From Siphonodentalium dalli (lineage: Eukaryota; Mollusca; Scaphopoda; Gadilida; Siphonodentaliidae), in contig CP136068.1 of the NCBI GenBank assembly GCA_032622095.1, positions 135,603,989-135,667,988 of the forward strand: a stretch of DNA of 64,000 nucleotides, written 5' to 3'. A program made the position numbers and the translations under genes. The notes below the pieces were generated by a model that was not told the origin of the DNA, did no database searches, and saw only the letters and a list, made by a program, of their open reading frames with translations. Below are positions 1 through 13,000 of this stretch, one piece after another (the first letter of the stretch is position 1; every line of letters begins with the position of its first letter).

Positions 1-123
1 TTGGAAAGCTCTCACCAAGAGCTTTCCGATGAATGGCAGCAAGCCATATTTCCGACTAAATCCTGAAAAATTTCCCATAATTCTGCTGTGGTTTAGGGGT
101 CGATTATTTAGAAGATTACTGTA
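1..123. mobile_element. Family A foldback MITE, partial at window edge
   Basis: Right arm and loop of the CAGTAATGCCCTAA family (GAGAGCTTTCCGATGAATGG ... ATTACTG); the left arm lies outside the window. Confidence 0.88.
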
Positions 124-350
124 TAACATCATATCCATGGGTGAATATATTTTTGCAAATAAACTGAGTAATATTGTAACATTGGCCTATTGTAAGAAAT
201 AAATTGTACAAACAACATTCTTATTAAAAGCACGAAAAAATGCAAATAATTAAAATAATATCCATCTGTATGATATCTATGAAATGATTCCATTTGGGAG
301 ACAATTTTTTCAAAGTTATAACATGATATTACCCTAGAAATACAGTAAAC

Positions 351-573
351 AACATAAATGTTGGTTCCACCCACCAACCGTATGGTGACATAAATGTTTC
401 CACCCACCAACCGTATGGTGACATAAATGTTGGTTCCACCCACCAACCGTGTGGTGACATAAATGTTGGTTCCACCCACCAACCGTATGGTGACATAAAT
501 GTTGGTTCCACCCACCAACCGTATGGTGACATAAATGTTGGTTCCACCCACCAACCGTATGGTGACATAAATG
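351..573. repeat. 36-bp minisatellite
   Basis: Six copies of a unit containing CCACCCACCAACCGTATGGT and GACATAAATGTTGG; the second copy lacks three bases. The apparent 12-residue protein repeats read from it are a by-product. Confidence 0.9.
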
Positions 574-597
574 CCGTTCTACTCGCCAAAGGGTTAA

Positions 598-790
598 CCC
601 TTCCATGACTGGAGCTTCCTGAAATTATGCAAAAACTCTGTGCCAATGCATTCTCTTATATATGCGAGCCTCACATATATAAGAGAATGCATTGGCCGAA
701 CAAAATTTACCTTGACCTTGTAAGACAGTGCATTATCTTATACCAGTATATCTTTAATGCTGCACCATCGCAGCTCCCGCCATGAAAGGG
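598..790. mobile_element. TTAA-flanked foldback element, family B
   Basis: CCCTTCCATGACTGG to CATGAAAGGG between TTAA at 594-597 and 791-794. Internal hairpin arms CATTCTCTTATATATGCGAG and complement. CCC...GGG ends and the TTAA duplication suggest piggyBac. Ends 37 bp from the calpain stop codon. Confidence 0.88.
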
Positions 791-827
791 TTAAAACTAC
801 ATTTCAATATGTTCCGAACGTGGATAC

Positions 828-1048
828 TTACACTATTTCGATGTGGGATGATGATTTTATTGAGAAGCTATAGGTTTTCCCCTGCTCTGGGTTGTCCATG
901 TGTATGAGGGCGAGGTATTCTCCCGGTTGCACCACATATTCCGCAGCGGCATCCCAGCCGTCCACGAATTTACCCTGTTGTCCCTCCGTTGTCTGCAAAC
1001 CCTGCTCATAGACATCGTATAGGTAGTCTATGTTAACGGGAGCATCAA
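828..1048 (-). CDS. Calpain exon 13: end of second C2-like domain, probable terminal exon
   Basis: 221 nt with stop; completes Val632, residues 633-704, TAA at 828-830. Encodes [20 protein letters not shown] and [15 protein letters not shown], paralleling 'PG.Y.I.PS......E..LRVF' of exon 10, so the domain ends about where the stop is. Two acceptor AGs sit six bases apart (ttccag, ctacaag); only the second keeps frame. The stop overlaps a perfect donor-like GTAAGT (826-831, phase 2), so continued splicing off the left edge is possible. No AATAAA was seen close downstream, where a foldback element begins within 40 bp. Confidence 0.8.
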
Positions 1049-4000
1049 CTTGTAGCTGGAAAAAGGGAATATAGAGCAATTAGTATCATTTGTCAGTTTT
1101 GTGTACATGTACAGTAATGCCCTAAATAATCGACTCCTTAACCACAGCAGAATTATGGGTAACTTTTCAGGAATTAGTCGGAAATATGGCTTGTGGCCAT
1201 TCATCGGAAAGCTCTCACTTTCTGCTGTGGTTAAGGGGTTGATTATTTAGGGCATTACTGTAGTATCATTGGTCAGTTTTACTTCAATAATTTAGAAGTG
1301 AATGTAATAGGCTGACTTCACCCTTTCATGACGGGAGCTGCGCTGGTGCAGCATTAAATATCCTGTGCCAGTGCATTCTCTCATATATGTGAGTCTCCCA
1401 TAGGGAGCCTCGCATTTATAAGAGAATGCACTGGCTTACAAGGTCAAGGTAAATATTGTTAGGCAAATGTATTCTCTTATATATGGGAGACTCACATACA
1501 TGTATATATATATACAACCCTTTCATGACAGGAGCTGCGCTGGTACAGCATTAAAGATCCGGTGCCAGTGCATTCTATTATATATGTGATTCCCATGGAG
1601 CCTCGCATATATAAGAGAATGCATTGGCTTACAAGGTCAAGTTCAATGGAATACTTGCATATATAAGAGAATGCATTGGCACAGGGTTTTTGCAAATCTG
1701 TAAAATAGACCTAGTCAATATGGTACGTCAACATAAATGTGCAAGGATTTGTTAATTGTTCCGAGCCATGTTTAATTGCAACTATAAAGCAGTAAAGTAT
1801 TCTCAAGAGATTAAGTAAGGATGCCGTACTAACGCTGAAGGGTCACTCTCACCAAAAAAAGTGCTGAAGGGTACACAGGGTTTGCGATCGGCACTAACAC
1901 TGTTACTTAAACTGTTTTTCTGAATGTCTGGCTCCCATTAGCAGTTTGTTTTCAGTTCATTTTAATATTCATTGGAATGTAAACAATTATTCTCTAACAG
2001 AAATCATGGCAGATACGAAAACTGAACGTCCTTCAGAACGACATTCAAAACCTGTGTACCATTCAGCACTTTTTTTGGTGAGAGTGACCCCTTCAGCCAT
2101 ACTAACAGCTATTCACTGGTGTCCGTACATTCATCCATCTGTCCCAGATGGTTTCCGGATGATATTTTCAGTAATAATGAAATAAACAATATTTGGTATG
2201 TAAGCTTATTGATTAGGGGTACAAGGCGAGTTTGAATATGGGTGAGGTCCGCCCATTTATACCTGAGTTATGGTTCTTGTTGGCTTAGAAATTGCCAATT
2301 ATTTTGGTTTCCGGATGACGACTTTAGTTATAGTTAACCGATTGTTTTCAAGTTTGTTATATGGATGACTTGCATGCAACTTTGAATTTGGGTTTGGTCT
2401 GCCCATTTTTACCAGAATTATGGCCCTTGTTGACTTAGAATTGCCCAAATTAATTGGTTTCCGGATGATAACTTGATAGGCTTAGAATTTACTGCATGAT
2501 TATTCTGGTGTCTTTTTGGCCGATTGATTTGGTTTCCGGATGATAACCTCATTGACTTAGAATTTACTGATTATTCTGGTGTCTGTTTGCCTGATTATTT
2601 GGTTTCCGGATGATAACTTCTTTGACTTTAATAGAACTTACTGATTATTCTGGTGTCCAGTTATATAAAACAGGGTGTGATAACAACAGAGAGAGTTGGA
2701 AGTAGAGTTTTATTCAATGATCTTTCCCAGAAATAAATTTTTCATTTCTAAAAAAGCCACCCGTCAAATAACCACCTTATTCGGGGGACGTGTGCCCTAG
2801 CAGCTTTTTATTCAGACATACAGTAATGCCCTAAATAATCGACTCCTTAACCACAGCAGAATTATGGGTAATTTTTCAGGATTTAGTCAGAAATATGGCT
2901 TGTTGCCATTCATCGGAAAGCTCTGTGAGAGCTTTCCAATGAATGGCAACAAGCCATATTTCCGACTAAATCCTGAAAAATTACCCATAATTCTGCTGTG
3001 GTTAAGGAGTCGATTATTTAGGGCATTACTGTACATGGGTGAGCAACCAAGCCTTGAAATAGTGTGTGTCATTTCCGGAATGAGGTCCCCAGAGGGTGAA
3101 TTTAGTGACACTATACCGCACAGCGATGGTCTGAGAGGTAATTGCTGATATACATATAGGCTTGAAACATTTTGGCCATTTTCGTAAACATGTGGTCATT
3201 GCAAACCTGCCCACTCCCCCAGACCTGGCACGTGATTACAGTGATTGACTTACAGGAAATATCTGGATTCCGAGAGGACACCTTGGCTCAACTTGTTCTT
3301 GCATCAACATGCAAACAACAGCGGTCTCCTCTGAAAAAAATATATACAAAATATATCTCAGAATGGGTGAGCCATTGGCTAATTATTAGGGCTGTAATGA
3401 TTCATCATGAATTCAATATATCGCAATGCGCTTTCAAACGATAAGCGTATCGCATCATGTTATGTGTATCGTGATATAGGAAATCATTTTAATTTCAAGA
3501 TGTGTAAAACAGCAAAACCTGCAATATTCTCTTACATGTCTACATCATTGATAATGTATCGCGATTCGTATCATATTGTTACCGAGTGTATCGTTACAGC
3601 CCTACTCATTATGATGTGTTTACTGCTCCATGTGTGTGTGAACAAATTATTATTTCTTATCGAAATGGCCATTTCACGATATGAATGGATGGCACATTGA
3701 GATGTGATAAAGCTTTAAAATTGGGTTCGGTTTTAGGTCTTGTAGAGGGCTCAATCTCGTCTTGCCCAGATTGCGACGATGGTGTCCGCGATATAATCAC
3801 CTCGGCTATGGGGACATCATTTAAGAAGGAAGCCCTTTCTCCTAGAGTTGACCTCTCTTGTATCTGTGACACTGTAAAATTTGAGCTATTCCTTGGGTTG
3901 GTGTCCATCCATCTACAGTAATGCTCTAAGTAATCGACTCCTTAACCACAGCAGAATTATGGGTAACTTTTCAGAGAGAGCTTTCCGATGAATGGAAACA

Positions 4001-7000
4001 AGCCATATTTCCGACTAAATCCTGAAAAGTTACCCATAATTCTGCTGTGGTTAAGGAGTCGATTACTTAGAGCATTACTGTAGCTGTCCATCTGTCAACA
4101 ATTTCCTTTGGCTCACCCTACAGGCCGCGTCCCTCATCTGACTATCACCAAACTTCATATGGATCTTCGGGTGACCTCTAGATGGGAGCTATCGATTTTT
4201 TCCAAAATTCGTTAAAAAACATGGCCGCCAGCAGCCATTTTGGATTTCATATTTGAATCCATCGGCACACCCTGCAGCCCACATTTATTGGAGATATGTT
4301 TAGAAAATTCACAAGCATGTTTAGGATCACCTCTAGATGGGGGCTATCAAATTTGAACGATTTCCGATGAAAAACATGGCTGTCGGCAGCACACCCTAGA
4401 GGGGTGATAGGAAGACAGTCAGCCATGACTATATCACCCCTAGCAATATACATGTATAGTCTATTAATATTATATTTATTTGTAATTGTACTTTCCATGT
4501 GTGTATATTGTAAATAAAATTATCCTTATCCTATCCTATCCACATCCCTCATCCGATCATCACCAAACTTCATATGGATCTTTGGGGTGACATCTAGATG
4601 GGAGCCTCCTATTTTGACCGAAATTTGTTGAAAAACATGGCCGCCAGCAGCCATCTTAGATATCAAATTTTAATCCATCGGCACACCCCGCATTTATTGG
4701 AGAATTGATTTTTAAATTTACAAGCATGTTTAGAATCACCTCTAGATGGGAGTTATAAAATTTGAACAATTTTCGATGAAAAACATGGCCGCTGGCAGCC
4801 ATCTTGGATATTACTCTTTGCATGGCTAAATCCTTTGACACACCCTGCAGACCATATCCCTCATCTGATGATCACCAAACTTCATAGGGATATTCAGGGT
4901 GACCTCTAGATAGGAGCCTCCTATTTTGACCAAAATTCTTTGAAAAACATGGCCACCAATGGCCATCTTTGAATTTACTCTTTGAATGACTAAATCCTTT
5001 GGCGCACCCTACAGACCACATCCCTCATCCAATCATTACCAAACTTCATATGGATCTTCAGGGTGACCTCTAGTTTAATACTTTCTCACCCCATGTGAAC
5101 CAGTCCTGTACAGCTAGGTAGCAGTGGTTGTGGTACTATAAACGTTTTAGCAGGGGACCTCAATCAAACCGTAGCTTTTAGAAGATATCTCAAATTTTCA
5201 TGAGCGAACATATATAAGGATATAAGACATAATGAGTGAGTTATTCCTATAGGGAATTTCATATAATTACCACAGATGACCAACTAGATTTTTTACAAAC
5301 AGATAATTTAGACTTTTATCAACATTTTCACTATCGGACGAATAAACCGAAAAAACTTGTATGTTTCACATTCATCGTCCATCAATTATCCAATAATTGT
5401 ACTCCTCAATAGATACTGAATCAAATTTATTAATCTTTTGATGGCCAACGACCCCCTGGATCACAAAATCAAGGGCGATAGATCGGCAATGGTAATGTTC
5501 GCAGGGGAACCACGCTTCCATACTGTCTGCAGGTGGTAAGGGTGCTGTCGGAAGGTGTTCTGATACCAATGTAATGGCTTTACTTGAGTTATAGCGATCA
5601 CTTTTACTAATCATGTCATGTGAGGTTTATTTTTAGCATATTAAACAGTTCGCATTGTTTCACAATCGACAGACGAATAATACAATATTTGAAAAAAAAT
5701 ATGAAACACACAAATAGGCGACAACATGAGACAAATTAAAGACGTATTTGCTTGCAAAATATCATAGTAGTGTATTGCTGATATTTCATGGAAATAATCT
5801 GATAGTTTCCTATAAATTTTTTCCATTTTCTAGCTCATTCTTGTCAAAGTAGTTGTTTGTAGATCTGTTTATCGTCTTTTTTCTATATAGATACGGCATC
5901 TCAAGAATACCTGCCTTTGGAACAACCGATAGTTCTGAGACATCACCCAAGAGAACTTAACGACATCAACTCCTACCAAACTCCCGCGATTCTAAAATTT
6001 TAATGATACTGTCTGCAGGTGGTAAGGGTACTTACGGTTGTCTGCTATATATTTAATGGGCTTTACACAAGTAAACTATTGTTGGGAAAGGGGCTGCATT
6101 AAGTTGTTGTAACTTGTGTCCCAATCCCTTGTAACTTTTGTTACAATAAATATGTTTAAACCAATACTATAGTCATAACACATTGTACTAATAGAATTTC
6201 CACTAGATGCAAGACCACCTGCAGTCATTGCCATTTCATAGATTGCAACCACTGCAATCAGGATCCATAAACACTGCAAGCAGGACCATTCAACAGTTTC
6301 TTTAATTTAAAAAGGGAGCAGCTAAATAATATCATATTACTTGCCATTCACAATACAGGTATATGGGAACAATTACTATTGAACCATTCGACGTCTATTT
6401 TAATATATTATTTTTTGTCAAAGAAAATCAGTATTTTCTTGTTAAACATTGGATATGAATACATATTTTGTGGATTGTCAATGTTATATCTAAATGGATG
6501 TTAACAGAAAAGCAGTATATCCTGCATAGGTTCTTTTGTAGTTCACTCGACTGCTAACATGTATTAAGATCTCGATAGTTTTGTCCTCGCCATGTGTTTC
6601 TTCCATCTCTGTGTGGCATTTGTTTACATTTTGCTACCAAAACTGTTCCCTGCGACCCAGAGCTTAACCACTGCTACCTCCCTGTACAGGACCAGTTCAC
6701 AGGGGGGTTTTCTTCTTCTTTATCATTCTGTTCATTGCTCAGAAAAAAATTGACTCCTTCCCAATTTGAGCAACAGTGTCATTGACACTTTAACACGTTG
6801 AGTGCCAGCTCCCATTCACGTACATGCAAAAAGTACAAGATAACTCGTAGCTGGCACTCAATGTGTTAATTAGATATTCTTGTGGACATGCTTTTGTATA
6901 ACCCTTTATTAACCCTTTCATGATGGGAGCTGCGCTGGTGCAGCATTGAATACCCTGTGCCAGTGCATTCTCTTACATATGCAATTATCCCATAGGGAGC

Positions 7001-10000
7001 CTCATATATAAGAGAATACACTGGCTGACAATGTCAAATGCGAGGCGCCCTATTTCAGGAAGCTCCAGTCATGAAATGGTTAAATACTCATTGACAAGCA
7101 ATTCCCTTACGATACAGTAATGCCCTAAGCAATCGACCCCTTAACCACAGCAGAATTATGGGTAACTTTTCAGGATTTAGTCGGAAATATGGCTTGTTGC
7201 CATTCATCGGAAAGCTCTCCCCGAGAGCTTTCCGATGAATGGCAACAAGCCATATTTCTGACTAAATCCTGAAAAGTTACCCATAATTCTGCTGTGATTA
7301 AGGGGTCGATTATTTAGGGCATTACTGTATGTTGAAATAATAAGATAAACAAACCGGCTGTCTAGGAATCCAATTCCAATTGTATTATCTGTTTGTCTGC
7401 CTTTAGTCTGCTTTAATATATTTCCTAAACATCCCTACAGATGAATAACAGACCATTCCAATATATACTTTTATTACTTTTACAGAGGAATCCATTAAGC
7501 AATGAAAGGATTAATTAATACCATTGTAATCCAGAACGCAAGCCTTGAAATACTATGTCTGTCATTTGCAGAATGAGGTCCCCCAGAGGGTGAATTTAGT
7601 GACGATAACCTGCATGGCCAAATTCACCCTCTGTGAGCCTCATTCTGCTGAGGCCTCAAACGCTATGGGAGACCTAGGATCAGATTTATGTTCCCCAGTT
7701 AACGTGGTGATGTTCACCCATTAGTCACCTCGATTATGCATTTTATCTTCTGCAAATTAAGGGATATTGATTATTGAAACAGCCGAATAGAAGGGAAAAT
7801 GTAACTAAAAACTATGTTAATATGAAACTATAGATACTCACTTTCCAGAGATGTGTCCTGAGCAGAATGAGGTCCAACCCGGGGGGTGAATTTAATGATA
7901 CTAGCCTGCTGTGCAGGGTAGCATCACTAAATTCACCCTCTGGGGACCTCATTCTGCTCATTTTGCAATGTCTGCAAATAACAGACACACTATTTCAAGG
8001 CTTGCCAGAATCTGGTTATCGGTAGAAAATTTCAAATGTGAAACTTGTTCTTTGTGAGGATTGAATTTTCTAATTTTGCAATTCTAAATATGCGCTATTT
8101 AATATTCATGTCCACTCAGATCCAAGCCTTGAAATAGTGTGTCTGTCAGAGGTTCCCAGAGGGTGAATTTGGTGATGCTAGCCCGCTATGCGGGGTAGCA
8201 TCACTAAATTCACCCTCTGGGGACCTAATTCTGCAAATGACAGACACCCTATTTCAAGGCTTGCTCAGATCAGCTTTTGTGCCATATCTTACCTGTGACA
8301 CTGAACTGGAACTGTGGGTTTGTAGAGTATGTGTCGGCACATGATACCTGACCACCTGCATTCTCCCCGACAACGAATGATCCCATCAGAGTCTTGTGGA
8401 AGCCTGTATTAGATAGCAGAATATTTTGCATCATACAGTCACAGTTGGAATAAAACAGAAACCTTAACTCTTTCATGCTGGGAGCTGCGCTGCTGCAGCA
8501 TTAAATATCATGTGCCATGCATTATCTTATATATGCGAGTCTCCCATAGGGAGCCTCGCATATATAAGAGAATGCTGGCTTACAAGGTCAAGGTAAATAT
8601 TGTTAGGCTAATTCATTCTCTTATATATATGAGGCTCGTTATCGGATACTCGCATATATAAGAGAATGAATTGGAACAGGGTTTTCACAAAAATTTCAGG
8701 AAGCTCAAGTCATGAAAGGGTTAAAATCACCAAACTCTCATGGGGTAGATCTAAGTCCATGATGGGGCATGTAAACTGATAACTTTAGTTTGAACTCAGT
8801 AGGTCCCTGTGAACCACATGACGTTTTACTCGCTTCGAAACCGGCGCTTTTGATTCGGTCCTATTCAAAAACTTTGACCAGGATTTGGGTTAACATTGTT
8901 TCGAAACTTAGACTTGGTTCTGCAAAATGAGCAGAAAAAAAGAACACCAGGTGATTGTAAATCACTGAATGCAGATGTACACTGCACAAACATTATAAAA
9001 TTGTCAGTGATATATATTTTATCTTCTTCTTTCCATGGTATTCACTCATGTGTTCCATGTTGGAAATATCCATGTAAATAATATGTTAATTTGTGCCCAC
9101 TAAGTTACCTAACTATGTTCAAATTGTCCAATATCGCAACAGTGCTGTCGATAATCATTGTCAGGGTTCGAGGTTCAGCTCGATTTGAAACCAAGATGTT
9201 GATTCGGTTTTACCTTAAATCTAAGATTCTCATTGCCATTGTCAGGCACCAGCCTAGAGGGCAACTTGGGAGACATCTTCTCCCTAAAATGCGCCACTTC
9301 TCCCTAATTTTATCCCAGGGAGAAGTAACTTCTCTCATAAAACAGTATGCATATCTCCTAATGGCATATTTAAAGTATATTTACTGATGATAATGGTGTT
9401 CTTACTCACTATAGTGAATTTATAAATGGGTTCTTGCGTTGCATAATACTTACATAATTTACATAATATTTAATCATTTTCATCCATAGTAACTTGTCCA
9501 TGATAACAGTCCACTTGTCCCTAATAACCAAACAATGTTAAACCTCTAGGCTGGTCCCTGGCCCAAGTTGTTAGATGTAGTGTATTATTTCGTAATTGAG
9601 TAATATATCATATAGAGTAATGCCCTAAATAATCGACTCCTTAACCACAGCAGAATTATGGGTAATTTTTCAGGATTTAGTTGGAAATATGGCTTGTTGC
9701 CATTCATCGGAAATCTCTCAGTGAGAGCTTTCTGATGAATGGCAACAAGCCATATTTCCGACTAAATCCTGAAAAGTTACCCATAATTCTGCTGTGGTTA
9801 AGATGTCGATTATTTAGGGCATTACTGTATATCTTATAAACACCAGAAATCCGGTTAGGAAATGCACTGCATGAATGCAAGTGCAATTCAGAGCATGGCA
9901 TTGCCCCCGATGTTATGCTAGGAGGCTTGTACAGTAATGCACTAAATAATCGACTCCTTAACCACAGCAGAATTATGGGTAACTTTTCAGGATTTAGTCG

Positions 10001-13000
10001 GAAATATGACTTGTTGCCATTCAACGGAAAGCTCTCACTGAGAGCTTTCCGATGAATGGCAACAAGCCATATTTCCGACTATATACTGAAAAGTTACCCA
10101 TAATTCTGCTGTGGTTAAGGAGTCGATTATTTAGTGCATTACTGTACACCTGGAGTATGTTCAGGAAATATTAGTAGACAACAGACAGGTGGACAGATAG
10201 TAAAAGTGCAGAAGGATTCCCTAATGCCCTAAATAATCGACTCCTTAACCACAGCAGAATTATGGGTAATTTTTCAGGATTTAGTCGGAAATATGGCTTG
10301 TTGCCATTCATTGGAAAGCTCTGTGAGAGCTTTCCAATGAATGGCAACAAGCCATATTTCCAACTATATCCTGAAAAGTTACCCATTATTCTGCTGTGGT
10401 TTAGGAGTCGATTATTTAGGGCATTACTGTATATCATATAAACACCAGAAATCTGTTTAGGAAATACACTGCAAGAATGCAAGTGCAATTCAGAGCATGA
10501 CATTGCCCCCCTAAACACACCCCCCATGTTATGTTAGGAGGCTTGTATGTTCATATAAAGGAATGTCGTTACTTATTATGGGCCTGCAAGGGCAATAACT
10601 CTGGCTAGTATGTGTGAACAAACCAAGCCTTGAAATAGTGTGTCTGTCATTTGTAGAATGAGGTCCTCAAGAGGGTGAATTTAGTGAAACTCTATCCCAC
10701 ATTGTGGGCTAGCATCACCAATTTCCCCCTTTAGGAACCCTATTCTGCTTTGGCCTTAACTGCTCTGGGAGACCTAGGATCAGATTGAAGTTCCCCAGTT
10801 GAAGGTGGTGATGTTCACCCATTAGTCATCTCGATTATGCAATTTTATCTTCCACAAATTAGGGGAAAAAGTAAATAAAACAATGATTATTTGAGACTAT
10901 AGATACTTCCCAGCAGAATGAGGTCCCTAGAGGGTTAGTTTGGTGATGCTAGCCTGCCGTGCAGGGTAGCGTCACTAAACTCACCATCTTGGGACCTCAT
11001 TCTGCAAATGACAGACATACTATTTCAAGGTTTGAGTCATTAGCATAAAAATATTATTTTAGGCCATGCAAAGTTAATTTCCAGTTTTCGTTGTATATGT
11101 GTTTCAAGGCTTGGGACAAACCCTATAGTTACGTTGCCACCACGTGTACTGTGCCTACACAGATGGTGGCATCTGACCCCTGTAGATTAGTTGTAAATAA
11201 GGAACTAGGGATTATTTGAGTTGTCAATAGAGAAACAGTATACCTAGTACATGTATCTCCTAATCGCTCCGTAAGAAGAGTCAATTATAACTGTAAATTG
11301 CATTTATGCATTTATAAATTACCGCATGTATCTGTTTACGAAAATTAGTGGATTACACGCAATGAGTTGTGAAAAATCTGGGGATCCCATGAGTAAATTC
11401 TGACCTTCACTGATTAGTACAGTTTATTGCCGCAGTTTGCAGCCAATCAAACACAGATCACATCACCATGTGGTTAGTATTTTTCACGATGTCCAACTTC
11501 TGTCAACACAATGTGTGTCTGTTTATGATGCAGTAAGACAAAATGTGTCATAATTGTGACTTGGACTAGATTTTATCTAAAATGTTGGACAATTGTAGAC
11601 TTTTGTTCATAATTCAATGGATAATGTTGAGGCTCCAAAACATTGTATTGTCAACTTATTCGGTGTAATAAACTGTGAACATATTGTTTTCGTTGAGATA
11701 TCTCCATGTGTTCTGTGCTCAAGTTTCATTAATTTCAATGGAAGGGGAATAACTCTATATCTTAAAGATATAGAGTTATTCCACTTCCATTGAAAATAAA
11801 TTTTTAGTTTGAACTCTGTTGCATTCTGGAAGCCGCAACGGGGGAAATGTTTCTATGATTTCAGCTATTTTCTGTTACTCTATTGGCACCATCTGAGACA
11901 CAGACGTCATATGGTGATGACTTATAGTATATTAATCATATTTTACGGCATAGATTGTTATTAAAACATTATATCAAGGCACTATAAAAAAATAATCGAT
12001 GACTCGAAAATTAAATGGGCCTTTAAAGATGCATAATCCGAACGTTCCCATATTACTACAGTAATGCCCTAAGTAATCGACTCCTTAACCACAGCAGAAT
12101 TATGGGTAACTTTTCAGCATTTAGTCGGAAATATGGCTTGTTGCATTGAATGGCAACAAGCCATATTTCCGACTAAATCCTGAAAAGTTACCCATGATTC
12201 TGCTGTGGTTAAGGAGTCGATTACTTAGGGTATTACTGTATAACACGTTTTGGGAAATTTTATACCATAGTTGACAGTGCATGCATGGTTACCATTATTT
12301 TGTTGCGATTTAACAATTCAGATAACTAAAGCGTATTTTGAAGAAATATTGTTGTTGTTGTTGTAACCTGATGATATGTTCATAGAGACTGAAGTGTAAT
12401 ATAGTTATTCTCAAGTTTTAAATGCAAACAAATTATGCTTCAACATAAATCCACATTTGAAATATGCTCAAGTGTAATTCCATTATGCACTAACCAGAAG
12501 GACTTTATTTAGTCGCCTCCCATTATGTAATTCCATTATGGTTAAGCATAATCTATATATATAAAACCTGTCGTCTGTCTGTCTGTGTGTGTGTGTGTAT
12601 AACTCGGTCACGCTTTTGGCGCGTTTATAACTTTTCAACCATGCGTCCAATTTGGCCCAAATTTTGACCACGGTCTATAATGTGTGGTAAAAGATGACAC
12701 CAGGGTTGGGGCGATTACATGCCAATGTAATCGATTACGATTACAATTATTTTTGATTTACATTATTACGATTACTGATTACATTTTTTTCCAATGTAAT
12801 TGATTACAATTAAATTACTTTAGTAAATGTAATCGATTACTTTTTGATTACATCTGATTACAATTGTTAGTTTTCAACCATTTTGATCGCATAGGAATAA
12901 ATAATGAAATAATTCAAATTAACATATCAAATTTGATTGAATAAAGACATCACTGCATAACATGGAAACAAGAAACGACTGAAACAATAGAAAGATGCAA

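Larger units (their letters stand above)
9835..10545. repeat. Tandem segmental duplication carrying foldback elements
   Basis: About 95 bp (ATAAACACCAGAAATCCGGT ... TGTTATGCTAGGAGGCTTGT) occurs at 9835-9931 and again at 10437-10545, each preceded by a family A element. A block of about 600 bp has been duplicated. Confidence 0.85.

Noticed and set aside
129-646. Three overlapping frames of 90-141 codons with 12-residue repeats
   Set aside because: They are read from the 36-bp minisatellite, whose length is a multiple of three; there is no splice or start context.
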